64,000 nucleotides of DNA, taken from assembly GCA_050485645.1 (NCBI GenBank), contig JBJHBT010000019.1, positions 1-64,000 of the forward strand, read 5' to 3'. Shown piece after piece: positions 45,400-53,213 of this stretch (its first letter is position 1; the number at the start of each line of letters is the position of its first letter). The DNA comes from JBJHBP01 sp050485645. Lineage in GTDB: Bacteria > Pseudomonadota > Gammaproteobacteria > Steroidobacterales > Rariloculaceae. The notes below the pieces were generated by a model that made no database searches, was not told the origin of the DNA, and worked only from the letters and a program-made list of their open reading frames with translations. The position numbers and the translations under genes are program-made.

Positions 45400-45738
45400 T
45401 TACAGGGCCTGGTCGCCGTTTTCGCCAGTACGTATGCGCACCGCCTGCTCCAGCGACGAGACAAACACCTTGCCGTCGCCGATGGAGCCCGTGCCTGCCG
45501 CACCAACGATCGCGTCCACCACCTGATCGGCAAGCGAATCAGGTACGGCCACCTCGATTTTCGTCTTCGGAACAAAGTCCACGGAGTACTCCGCACCACG
45601 GTAAAGTTCCGTGTGGCCCTTCTGGCGACCGAATCCCTTGACCTCGGTTACCGTCATGCCCTGCACGCCCGCTTCGCCCAGTGCCTGACGCACATCCTCC
45701 AGCTTGAACGGCTTGATCACCGCTGTTATGAGCTTCAT
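45400..45738 (-). CDS. glnK: PII nitrogen regulatory protein (GlnK)
   Basis: A 112-aa PII trimer subunit. The T-loop GRQKGHTELYRGAEYSVDF carries the uridylylated Tyr51, and KVFVSSLEQAVRIRTGE near the end is the ATP-binding B/C-loop. It senses 2-oxoglutarate and ATP/ADP and blocks AmtB when nitrogen is plentiful. The direct linkage to amtB supports GlnK rather than GlnB. Confidence 0.96.
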   Translation of the reverse strand: MKLITAVIKPFKLEDVRQALGEAGVQGMTVTEVKGFGRQKGHTELYRGAEYSVDFVPKTKIEVAVPDSLADQVVDAIVGAAGTGSIGDGKVFVSSLEQAVRIRTGENGDQAL

Positions 45739-45820
45739 CGAATTTCCCTCATCGGAAAGGCCCCGCTACCGGCCCGCCTGGCATTTCGATACGCGGGGCT
45801 GTGCATTTACGGTCAAACGA

Positions 45821-46468
45821 TCAGCGACCCCCAAGACCAATGGTCTTGCTGATGCCGAACACCAGTGCGTACTTGCTGCTGCCGTAACGCGACACCGGAA
45901 TGTTGTCGCTGTACGTCATGGCAACCGACAGATCCAGACCGCCCACTTCGCGGCCATAGCCGATCTCGAAGTATTCGCCGTCGAAATCCCGGCCAAAGGC
46001 GCCAAGCGTGAAGTACGGTCCCTTCTCAGGTGCAAGCGTGATGGAGGCAAACGAGTAGTCTTCGCTCGCTCCGAATCCATCCCACTCGCCCAGCGCGACA
46101 TCCAGCGAGAAGATGCCGTAGCCGATGCCCAGGTTCAGCTCCTTGTAGGTGTCATCGAAATCGTCGGTATAGAAATAGCCGGTCGCGCCGACGGACCACG
46201 AAAAGTCACCGGATTCACCGCCATAGCCGAAGTACAGGTCGGTTTCCAGGCCGTCGCCGACATCCGCGCCCCAGACACCGATGTAGAAACCGCTCTCCGG
46301 TTCATAGTCGATGCCGGCGAAGGCGGATGAGGTTTCCTGGAAAAAGCCGCGATAGATGTAGTTGCTGACCCAACCGAAGTTGGCCGACAGCTCATCGGCG
46401 GATGCAGTGGCGGGCATGGCAAGGAACCCGGCTGCAGCGATAGTCGGAACAATAGCTCTCTTCAACAT
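45821..46468 (-). CDS. TorF-type putative porin
   Basis: A 215-aa exported beta-barrel protein with a signal peptide (VPTIAAAGFLAMPATASAD) and alternating short strands rich in Gly, Tyr and Phe, beginning ELSANFGWVSNYIYRGF. This opening and length match the TorF/Gcw_chp porin family. The ATG at 46468 has a very strong AGGAGGAAA site. It is the first gene downstream of the sigma-54 promoter and is followed by glnK after 82 bp, so it is probably a nitrogen-regulated outer-membrane pore, perhaps for ammonium or small nitrogen compounds. Confidence 0.85.
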   Translation of the reverse strand: MLKRAIVPTIAAAGFLAMPATASADELSANFGWVSNYIYRGFFQETSSAFAGIDYEPESGFYIGVWGADVGDGLETDLYFGYGGESGDFSWSVGATGYFYTDDFDDTYKELNLGIGYGIFSLDVALGEWDGFGASEDYSFASITLAPEKGPYFTLGAFGRDFDGEYFEIGYGREVGGLDLSVAMTYSDNIPVSRYGSSKYALVFGISKTIGLGGR

Positions 46469-46507
46469 GGCGCGTTTCCTCCTGCGCAATCAGTGATGCC
46501 CCTCTAG

Positions 46508-46524
46508 TGCACCATCTGTGCCAG
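46508..46524 (-). promoter_or_regulatory. sigma-54 promoter of torF-glnK-amtB
   Basis: On the minus strand the sequence reads CTGGCACAGATGGTGCA. The -24 TGGCAC is perfect, the -12 GC is present, and exactly 10 bp separate GG from GC as required for RpoN. The start point would fall near 46496, giving a leader of about 28 nt before torF. Confidence 0.75.
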
Positions 46525-46562
46525 ATCAGGAAAGCGCTGTATTTACATCCGCTTATCGCTCA

Positions 46563-46604
46563 TGCACGGAGAATGCGCAGACGCAATTGCACGATATCGG
46601 TGCA
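46563..46604 (-). promoter_or_regulatory. NtrC enhancer sites upstream of the sigma-54 promoter
   Basis: TGCACGATATCGGTGCA at 46588-46604 differs by one base from the NtrC consensus TGCACC-N5-GGTGCA. A weaker match, TGCACGGAGAATGCGCA, lies at 46563-46579. Their centres are about 100 and 75 bp upstream of the predicted start point, normal positions for NtrC. A further palindrome, GGTGCATCCATGCACC at 46599-46614, overlaps the strong site. Confidence 0.7.
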
Positions 46605-46664
46605 TCCATGCACCAAAACACGGCAACCGATCAGGATTCGTGCAGGCAGGCAATCGGCGAGGCG

Positions 46665-46678
46665 GAGAGAGAGAGAGA
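46665..46678. repeat. short GA dinucleotide repeat
   Basis: Seven GA units lie in the non-coding gap between the ferredoxin gene end and the NtrC sites. It may vary in length by slippage. Confidence 0.6.
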
Positions 46679-46707
46679 CGGCGGCGCGGAAGCCATCAGC
46701 CATCCTC

Positions 46708-47028
46708 TCAGCCATCTTCCGGGGCGACAATGAATGCGAAACCATCCATCGCATCGGTCACCCGGATCTGGCAGCTCAGGCGTGAACGTTGCGGATCGAA
46801 CGAGGCGGCATTGAGCAGCATCTGCTGCTCCTCGTAGGAACGTGGCGGCACCTGATGCGTACTCTCAGGAGCCACCAGAATATGGCAGGTGGCACACGAA
46901 CACATGCCGCCACAAATGGCTTCGACGCCGGCATCCATGTCGCGGATGTTCTCCATCACGGATACGCCGGGGCTGGCGTCCACTTCCACAAGCTGACCGT
47001 TGCGGTCTGTCATGAACAGCCTGACCAT
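46708..47028 (-). CDS. 2Fe-2S ferredoxin
   Basis: A 106-aa adrenodoxin/terpredoxin-type ferredoxin. The four cluster Cys are in AICGGMCSCATCH and the later RLSCQI. Such proteins deliver electrons to cytochromes P450 or other oxygenases, or help iron-sulfur assembly; no partner is visible here. The frame is open to 47226 through the GGGCGT repeat, which would add a Thr-Pro tract, but the ATG at 47028 begins the fold (VRLFMTDRNGQ). Confidence 0.88.
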   Translation of the reverse strand: MVRLFMTDRNGQLVEVDASPGVSVMENIRDMDAGVEAICGGMCSCATCHILVAPESTHQVPPRSYEEQQMLLNAASFDPQRSRLSCQIRVTDAMDGFAFIVAPEDG

Positions 47029-47154
47029 GCCTGTCGGACTCCGGACGCGGAAACGAGGGAGGCGGACTATAGCAGACAGCCCCGACACCTGAGTCCGACA
47101 GGCTGCCATGCCCAGGCGCTGGCCGGCGGATCGTTCTGCGGCCGGACGAGGCGT

Positions 47155-47196
47155 GGGCGTGGGCGTGGGCGTGGGCGTGGGCGTGGGCGTGGGCGT
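47155..47196. repeat. GGGCGT hexanucleotide tandem repeat
   Basis: Seven perfect copies of GGGCGT, with a partial copy before and degenerate GGCGTC-like units after. It lies between the ferredoxin start and the next gene's end. Six-base units would not shift a reading frame, so slippage could change length without breaking a frame. Confidence 0.9.
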
Positions 47197-47247
47197 CGGC
47201 AGCGCCAGCGGCGTCGCCAGCGGCATCAGCGTCGGCGTCGGCCCGAA

Positions 47248-47670
47248 TCAGCTGTTGTTGTAGGGGTCGAAGCCGCCCGAGCCTTTGCTCCCGGCCTTGT
47301 CCTCGGCCAGGGACAGCCCGCTGGAAGGCGCGCGGTCGCGCTCGTCACGGGTCTTCCCCCGGTCCGGACCGGAGCCCGCTACGGGCGGTTTGCGGCGAAG
47401 GGTGGAACCGCCCCGCTCCCAGATCTTGCCCGGAACGGGCACGCGCTGGGTGGGTTCGAGCGACAGCTCTTCATTCTCCAGCTGCCGGAGCAGACGCGAG
47501 GTGGATTCCAGGTCCGCCGAGCTGCGCCAGCGCCAGACACTGTCGCCGCGGAAGTCGGACTCGGCCTGGCCGGCCGGATTCTGACCACGACGCAGCACCT
47601 GGTCCTCGCCATCCGCAGGCCCCGCACCATCCCTGTCTGTCCTGTCACGCTGATTGCTGTCGTTCGTCAT
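47248..47670 (-). CDS. small polar protein of unknown function
   Basis: A 140-aa, highly charged soluble protein with no membrane segment or signal peptide. A conserved-looking core is LRRGQNPAGQAESDFRGD followed by VWRWRSSADLESTSRLLRQL, and the protein ends GGFDPYNNS. The N-terminus and the Gly/Lys-rich C-terminal third are probably disordered. I do not recognise a family. It is on the same strand as, and upstream of, the ferredoxin gene. Confidence 0.6.
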   Translation of the reverse strand: MTNDSNQRDRTDRDGAGPADGEDQVLRRGQNPAGQAESDFRGDSVWRWRSSADLESTSRLLRQLENEELSLEPTQRVPVPGKIWERGGSTLRRKPPVAGSGPDRGKTRDERDRAPSSGLSLAEDKAGSKGSGGFDPYNNS

Positions 47671-47804
47671 ACCTGACGCCCGGTCGTTGAATTAGACTGG
47701 TATTAAGTTATACGGTCGCAACCGCCGTTGCCACGAGACGGGTCACAGTCTATGTTTAACATAACCATCCACCGGTCATCCGCGACCGCCACCGACCGCA
47801 TGCA

Positions 47805-48515
47805 ATGACCTCATGGCGGCCTCAGCAGCCGGGCGATGCCAGTACGGTACCGATTGCCGGCTGCGCCACGCTGGTCGTGATGCTCAAGGCGCCACACCGG
47901 GCGAAATCGCGGCTGCTGGCGCAGATGGGATCGGATGCCGCCATCGCCGCACACCACATGGCGGCCTGCGCACTGGAGGACGCCCGCGAGTGGAGCGGAG
48001 CTGTCTGTCTGGCCTCCGCGGCGTCGGAAGATCTGAAGTGGGCGCAGGCACACCGCCTGCCCGCCTGGACAATGCTGACGCAGTCGGCTGGCAGTCTCGG
48101 CACGCGCATCAATCATATAGACCGCGAACTACGCCGCAGGGGCCACGGGCGTCAGCTGTTCATCGGTACGGACTGTCCGCAGCTCGATCGTGGCTATCTC
48201 GCCGACGCGAACACCGCGCTGGACAGCAGCGATGCCGTGCTTGGCGCAGCGCGCGACGGTGGCGTGGTGCTGATGGCAACGCGCCGGCCCTGGCCGGATC
48301 TGGCTGAACTGCCCTGGAGCACGCCTGCGCTCGGTGCGGCATTGGCTGCGCTGTTAAACGACAATGGCTGGACCGTTGCCTGGCTGGATGAGCGTATCGA
48401 CGTGGACGACGAATGGTCACTGCTGCAGATGCGTGAGGCGCTGAGCGTGGACCCGCGTCCCGCACGGCGTCGGCTGCATGCATGGCTGGCCTCGTTCGTG
48501 CAGGCGGCGTCATGA
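47805..48515 (+). CDS. DUF2064 / TIGR04282-type nucleotidyl-glycosyl transferase
   Basis: A 236-aa protein with a GT-A-like Rossmann core: VVMLKAPHRAKSRLL near the start and the metal-site region FIGTDCPQLDRGYL followed by VLGAARDGGVVLMA. Proteins of this group are often annotated as arsenosugar glycosyltransferases because of one gene context, but that role is not demonstrated for most. It is first in a five-gene operon and its stop overlaps the next start as ATGA. No arsenic-resistance gene is near. Confidence 0.85.
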   Translation: MTSWRPQQPGDASTVPIAGCATLVVMLKAPHRAKSRLLAQMGSDAAIAAHHMAACALEDAREWSGAVCLASAASEDLKWAQAHRLPAWTMLTQSAGSLGTRINHIDRELRRRGHGRQLFIGTDCPQLDRGYLADANTALDSSDAVLGAARDGGVVLMATRRPWPDLAELPWSTPALGAALAALLNDNGWTVAWLDERIDVDDEWSLLQMREALSVDPRPARRRLHAWLASFVQAAS

Positions 48516-49264
48516 GCGGCGGCTATCGCGGATCCGGCTATCGTGCACTGCTGCTGTTGCTCGCACTTGCAGCCCTGGCGTTGCTGGCATGGTGGCTGCC
48601 GCTGGCCTCGTGGCTCACTACGGGAGCGCAATGGATCCAGGGACATGGGGTACTTGCATGGGCGGTCTTCGTGCTTGCCTATATCACCGCAACGATTCTG
48701 GTGGTGCCGGGCACGATACTGACCCTGGCGGCCGGACTGCTGTTCGGGCTGCCGCTGGGCGTGGCGCTGGTATCGGCCGGCTCGGTCACCGGCGCGGCCT
48801 GCGCGTTTCTGATCGGGCGATTCCTGGCGCGGGACTGGATCGCAAGGCGCATCGCCACACGGTCTGGCTTTCAGGCCCTTGACACCGCCACCCGCCATCA
48901 GGGGTTCGTGATCGTGCTGCTCGCGCGCCTTTCACCACTGTTCCCTTTCAACCTGCTGAACTACGGCCTGGGCCTGACGAGCGTACGCTTTCGCGACTAC
49001 TTTCTTGCATCATGGATAGGCATGCTGCCGGCCACCGTCGTCTATGTGTACATCGGGTCGCTGGCCGCGAACATCACGGAACTGACCAGTGGCGATGTGG
49101 AAGGGGGTGGCGCCACGCAGGCACTGCTGGTCGCGGGTCTGGCGGCGACAATCATCCTCACCATCGTGATTACGCGTAAGGCCACGCGCACGCTGCGGGA
49201 ACGCCTGCAGCAGGCGGGGGCCGATGACATGACATCCGCTGTGCCGGAACAGGAATCTGAATGA
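48512..49264 (+). CDS. TVP38/TMEM64-family membrane protein
   Basis: A 250-aa inner-membrane protein with six or so helices and the VTT (DedA-like) domain: LVVPGTILTLAAGLLFG, GSVTGAACAFLIGRFLARDW and LSPLFPFNLLNYGLGLTSVRFRDY. DedA/TVP38 proteins act as lipid flippases or scramblases, several for undecaprenyl phosphate or phospholipids. The ATG at 48512 overlaps the previous stop; its own stop overlaps the next start. Confidence 0.9.
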   Translation: MSGGYRGSGYRALLLLLALAALALLAWWLPLASWLTTGAQWIQGHGVLAWAVFVLAYITATILVVPGTILTLAAGLLFGLPLGVALVSAGSVTGAACAFLIGRFLARDWIARRIATRSGFQALDTATRHQGFVIVLLARLSPLFPFNLLNYGLGLTSVRFRDYFLASWIGMLPATVVYVYIGSLAANITELTSGDVEGGGATQALLVAGLAATIILTIVITRKATRTLRERLQQAGADDMTSAVPEQESE

Positions 49265-50724
49265 ACGCCACAAGCGGTCCGCCGGGCTATCCCGGCGCTG
49301 AACATGATCACGAGTGGCGACGCCTGGTGTTTCCCGACGACTATCGGAACCCCGCGCCGAAAGCACGCTATCACCTGGTTGTCATCGGCGCCGGTCCGGC
49401 AGGGCTGGTCGCCGCGATGGGAGCCGCGGGCCTGGGTGCCCGGGTCGCGCTGGTTGAAAGCACGGCGATGGGAGGCGACTGCCTGAATGTCGGCTGCGTG
49501 CCATCGAAATCGCTGCTGGCCATTGCGCGCCACGGCAGCGCAGGTTTCGATGACGCCTTTCAATGGCTGCGCCAGGTGCGCGCCAGAATCGCCGCGCACG
49601 ATTCGGTTGAGCGATTCAGCACTGCCGGCATCGACGTCTTTCTCGGATCCGCGCGATTCACCGATCGCGATACGGTCGGGGTCGGCAGCATCGCACTGAA
49701 TGCACGTCGATTCGTGATTGCCACCGGCGCGCACGCCGCTCTGCCGGCGATTCCGGGTCTCGCGGAGTCCGCGCCGCACACCAATGAAACGCTGTTCGAT
49801 CTCACGCAGGCCCCGCGTTCACTGGCCATACTGGGCGCAGGCGCGGTCGGGTGCGAACTCGCACAGGCATTCGCAAGGCTTGGTGTCACCGTGGACCTGA
49901 TCGAAGCAGCCGAGCGTGTGTTGCCCGCCTCACCGGCCGAGGCCAGCGATCGCGTCGCCGCCAGCCTGCGTCGCGATGGCGTGAAACTGCATACCGGTGT
50001 TGCGGTCCGGTCCGTCGAACGCGGCACGAGCGGCTTCGCCATCCACACCGATGCAGGAACGCTGGCCAGCGATGAGCTGCTGGTCGCCGCCGGGCGGCGG
50101 GCGAATACGGCGCAGCTCAATCTGGCGGCCGCCGCTGTCCAGACCGATCAGCAGGGCCGGGTGACGGTCGACCGCCACCTGCGCACCTCCGCACGCCACA
50201 TCTTCGCGGCTGGCGACGTATGCACGGCAGCGCAGTACACGCATCATGCGGATGCGCAGGCACGCATCGTCGTGCAGAACGCACTGTTCGCACCCACCGC
50301 ACGCGCCGATCGGCTGATCATTCCACGCTGCATCTACACCGATCCGGAAGTGGCTGAGATCGGACGCGGCGCGTCTGCCCTGGAAGCCGCAGGCATCCCC
50401 TTCGACCGCTTTCGGGTGGCGTTCGCGGACCTGGATCGCGGCCGCACCGACGGCGCCGGAGACGACTACGCGGAGGTGTTCACGCGCAAGGGCAAGGGAA
50501 CACTGCTTGGCGCGACGCTGGTGGGCAGCGACGCCGGAGAACAGATCGCCGCGCTGTGCATGGCAATGACCCACGGCCTGAAGCTTGGCGACATGGCGAA
50601 AACCGTGCTGCCGTATCCAACGCGATCGGAGTATCTGCGCAGGCTTGGCGATGAATACAACCGCACACGACTGACACCCATCACCCGCAGACTGTTCAGC
50701 TGGTGGTTCGATTGGCGGCGGTGA
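49261..50724 (+). CDS. MerA/dihydrolipoamide dehydrogenase-like flavoprotein
   Basis: A 487-aa FAD- and NAD(P)-dependent disulfide oxidoreductase. The FAD loop is VVIGAGPAGLVAA, the redox disulfide is Cys74-Cys79 in GGDCLNVGCVPSK, the NAD loop is LAILGAGAVGCELAQ and the second FAD motif is IFAAGDVC. The C-terminal His-Pro dyad of dihydrolipoamide dehydrogenase and MerA is replaced by PYPTRSE, so the base is missing, and there is no C-terminal vicinal Cys pair as in mercuric reductase. An N-terminal extension of 36 residues precedes the FAD domain. It overlaps both neighbours by 4 bp. Confidence 0.9.
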   Translation: MNATSGPPGYPGAEHDHEWRRLVFPDDYRNPAPKARYHLVVIGAGPAGLVAAMGAAGLGARVALVESTAMGGDCLNVGCVPSKSLLAIARHGSAGFDDAFQWLRQVRARIAAHDSVERFSTAGIDVFLGSARFTDRDTVGVGSIALNARRFVIATGAHAALPAIPGLAESAPHTNETLFDLTQAPRSLAILGAGAVGCELAQAFARLGVTVDLIEAAERVLPASPAEASDRVAASLRRDGVKLHTGVAVRSVERGTSGFAIHTDAGTLASDELLVAAGRRANTAQLNLAAAAVQTDQQGRVTVDRHLRTSARHIFAAGDVCTAAQYTHHADAQARIVVQNALFAPTARADRLIIPRCIYTDPEVAEIGRGASALEAAGIPFDRFRVAFADLDRGRTDGAGDDYAEVFTRKGKGTLLGATLVGSDAGEQIAALCMAMTHGLKLGDMAKTVLPYPTRSEYLRRLGDEYNRTRLTPITRRLFSWWFDWRR

Positions 50725-51437
50725 CCGCGGCGCCCGTCACCGTCGTCGTTCCACTACGCCAGGATACGCAGGCACTGGCAGCGCTGCTGCGGCGCATGCG
50801 CGACTGGTCGTTACCACCCGCGCAGGTAATGGTGACCACCGACCACGCCTCGGACGCACTGCGCGAACTCGCAGCAGCGCACCGGGTTACGGTCATGACT
50901 CAGGAGGGCACGCGCGGCTCAAGACTGCACGCGGCCGCCGGCGCCGCGACCTTCGGCATACTGTGGTTTGTCCACGCCGACGCCGAGCCCGACGCGCGCA
51001 GCGTGGAGCAGATCACCGCCGCCGTCGCCGCCGGCTGCGAAGGCGGCTGCTTCCGATTTCGCTTCCAGGGCCAACGAACCTGGAGCAGGCGGCTGCTGGA
51101 AGTGATGATCGGGCTGCGTTTCCGTGCCGGCGGGACCGCCTATGGCGACCAGGGGCTGTTTGTCACCCGCGAAGCCTACGAGCGGAGCGGCGGGTTTGAA
51201 GATCAGGCGCTGTTCGAAGAGGTGCGACTGGTTCGTGAACTGCGCAAGCGAGGGCGATTCCGGGTGCTGGACGCACCCATTGGCGTCTGCACACGGCGCT
51301 GGGACAGGGACGGCTGGCTGCTGCGCACGCTGCACAACCGCTGGCTTGCGGTAAGGTACATGCTGGGGGTGCCCGTCGACAGGCTGGCGCGCGACTACCG
51401 ACGGCAACCAGGCGAACCCGGGAGCAACAGTCCATGA
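50721..51437 (+). CDS. GT2 glycosyltransferase, TIGR04283-like
   Basis: A 238-aa family 2 glycosyltransferase: VTVVVPLRQDTQALAALL, a shortened GT-A core with GILWFVHADAEPD (DxD-like), YGDQGLFVTREAYERSGGF and LFEEVRLVRELRKRG. It matches the TIGR04283 group by these segments. The GTG at 50721 overlaps the previous stop as GTGA; an in-frame GTG at 50703 is the alternative. Together with the first gene of the operon it suggests that two sugars or a sugar phosphate are added to one product. Confidence 0.85.
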   Translation: MTAAPVTVVVPLRQDTQALAALLRRMRDWSLPPAQVMVTTDHASDALRELAAAHRVTVMTQEGTRGSRLHAAAGAATFGILWFVHADAEPDARSVEQITAAVAAGCEGGCFRFRFQGQRTWSRRLLEVMIGLRFRAGGTAYGDQGLFVTREAYERSGGFEDQALFEEVRLVRELRKRGRFRVLDAPIGVCTRRWDRDGWLLRTLHNRWLAVRYMLGVPVDRLARDYRRQPGEPGSNSP

Positions 51438-52357
51438 ACTCAGCGGCGATCGATGACCCGGCCCGGGCCGTGACGCCTGAAGGTGAACCCTGCGGCTACA
51501 TCCAGCCGCATGCGCTTGATGAGCTGTGGTTTCACACCGGCACGGCGTGCAATCTCGCCTGCCCTTTCTGCCTGGAAGGCTCGCGCCCCGGTGACGGTCG
51601 GCTGGACCGCATCACACTGGCCGACGCACGACCCTTCATGGATGAAGCGGTGCAACTGGGCGTCAGGCAATTCTCGTTCACCGGTGGTGAACCGTTCATC
51701 GTCAAGGACTTCGTCAACCTACTGCGCTATGCCGCGAGCCTGAAACCGTCCCTGGTGCTGACCAACGGCACTGATCCGGTACTCAGGCGACTGCATCAGA
51801 TCGCGGACCTGAAAACGTCGGCGTACCCGGTTGCATTCCGCATCAGCATCGACTATCCGGACCGCGACCGCCATGACGCGGGCCGCGGCGCCGGCACCTT
51901 CGCACAGTCATGGCAAAGCCTCGTGGCGCTGCACGAGATGGGGTTCCGCGTGTCCATCGCGCGGCAGGTCGATCGCAACGAGAACCGCGATCAGGTGGAG
52001 TCCCGGTACCGCGACCTGCTGAAGGCGCATTCACTGCCCGTCGATGCCACGCAGGTGGGTTTTCCGGATTTCCTGACGCCGGGGGCAACGCCCGAAGTGC
52101 CGCACGTGACGGAAAACTGCATGAAGACCTACCAGACCGAACAAAGCCGCCGGGAATTCATGTGCGCGTTCTCGAAAATGGTGATCAGAGTCAGAGGCCG
52201 GATGCGGGTCTATGCCTGCACATTGGTGGATGACGATGCATCGTACGATCTCGGCGATTCACTCGCCGCCAGCATGAAGGCGCGGATCATGTTGCGTCAT
52301 CATCGCTGCTACTCGTGTTTCGCATACGGCGCCAGCTGCAGCGAGGTCAGTCGCTGA
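51434..52357 (+). CDS. radical SAM enzyme
   Basis: A 307-aa radical SAM protein. The SAM cluster is bound by CNLACPFC (Cys39, 43, 46), with FSFTGGEPF as the SAM-binding strand. The last 85 residues contain at least six further Cys (in ENCMKT, EFMCAF, VYACTL and HHRCYSCFAYGASC), suggesting an auxiliary iron-sulfur cluster as in SPASM or twitch domains. I do not recognise the exact subfamily; it is not the ArsS type by its motifs. The ATG overlaps the previous stop; the gene ends 11 bp inside hisN on the opposite strand. Confidence 0.88.
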   Translation: MNSAAIDDPARAVTPEGEPCGYIQPHALDELWFHTGTACNLACPFCLEGSRPGDGRLDRITLADARPFMDEAVQLGVRQFSFTGGEPFIVKDFVNLLRYAASLKPSLVLTNGTDPVLRRLHQIADLKTSAYPVAFRISIDYPDRDRHDAGRGAGTFAQSWQSLVALHEMGFRVSIARQVDRNENRDQVESRYRDLLKAHSLPVDATQVGFPDFLTPGATPEVPHVTENCMKTYQTEQSRREFMCAFSKMVIRVRGRMRVYACTLVDDDASYDLGDSLAASMKARIMLRHHRCYSCFAYGASCSEVSR

Positions 52358-53144
52358 CAAGCAGCGCCAGTACCTGAGCGTGCAGCTGCGGGGTGGCCGC
52401 GGCGACAATCCGCCCACCCGACAGCGGACTGTTGCCCCGCCAGTCGGTGATCACACACCCGGCGCCTTCCAGCAGCGGGACGAGCGGAACGATGTCGTAG
52501 GCCTTGAGGTCGGCCTCGACGACAAGGTCGACGAATCCGGCGGCCAGCATCGCGTAGTTGTAGCAGTCTCCGCCGTAGCGATAGAGCAGCGCAGCGCGCG
52601 CCACGCGCATGAATGCATCCACATCGGCCCCACTGAACATGTCCGGATGGGTGCAGGCCAGCGCAGCCTCCGCCAGCTTCGTGCAGCGACGCGCCCGCAG
52701 GCGATCGCGGCGCTCCGGCTTGATCAGCCAGCTGCCGGAAGGCCCACCCAGAAACACCTCCTCCAGCACCGGCTGGCACATCAGACCGAACAGCGGACCG
52801 CCATCCAGCGTCAGTCCGACCAGCGTCCCCCACAGGGGCGACCCCATCATGAAGGCACGCGTACCGTCGATGGGGTCGATGTACCACGTGTAGCGGGCAT
52901 TCGTTGCGTGACAGCCGCCTTCTTCGGCAACCACGCCATGGTCCGGGAAGCGCTCCAGTATGGTCGTGCGCAACGCGCGCTCGATGGCATGATCGGCTGT
53001 CGTCACCGGATCGAATCCGCCGACACTCTTGTTGTCGATGCTGAACGCGCTGCGAAAATAGGCTCGCGCGATGCCACCCGCCGTATGCGCCAGTTCCAGT
53101 GCGAACCCTTCAAGTTCAACGACCGGGATGTCATGGTGATTCAT
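52347..53144 (-). CDS. hisN: histidinol-phosphatase, inositol monophosphatase family
   Basis: A 265-aa magnesium-dependent phosphatase with the metal-binding VAEEGG, the IDPIDGTRAFMMG motif and EADLKAYDIVPLVPLLEGAG near the end. TRAF after the IDPIDG core and a short C-terminus fit the HisN-type group (histidinol-phosphate to histidinol) more than true inositol phosphatases, but the reaction is assigned by similarity. No other histidine gene is adjacent. Confidence 0.85.
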   Translation of the reverse strand: MNHHDIPVVELEGFALELAHTAGGIARAYFRSAFSIDNKSVGGFDPVTTADHAIERALRTTILERFPDHGVVAEEGGCHATNARYTWYIDPIDGTRAFMMGSPLWGTLVGLTLDGGPLFGLMCQPVLEEVFLGGPSGSWLIKPERRDRLRARRCTKLAEAALACTHPDMFSGADVDAFMRVARAALLYRYGGDCYNYAMLAAGFVDLVVEADLKAYDIVPLVPLLEGAGCVITDWRGNSPLSGGRIVAAATPQLHAQVLALLVSD

Positions 53145-53213
53145 GACGGCATTATGAAGCAGCGAACTGCGTGCGCACAGACTGGCGTACGCCGCCGATA
53201 CGGATGGCTGCTG

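Noticed and set aside
46588..46614. Possible CRISPR-like or transposon-end repeats around the GGTGCAT palindrome
   Set aside because: The repeats are single short palindromes that fit NtrC binding and lie upstream of a sigma-54 promoter; there is no spacer array or transposase.
47155..47196. GGGCGT array as a CRISPR or telomere-like element
   Set aside because: Unit length is only 6 bp with no spacers and no cas genes; it is a simple sequence repeat.
47805..51437. Arsenosugar biosynthesis cluster
   Set aside because: The two transferases match groups carrying that label, but there is no arsM, arsS-type radical SAM or arsenic regulator, so I do not assign this function.
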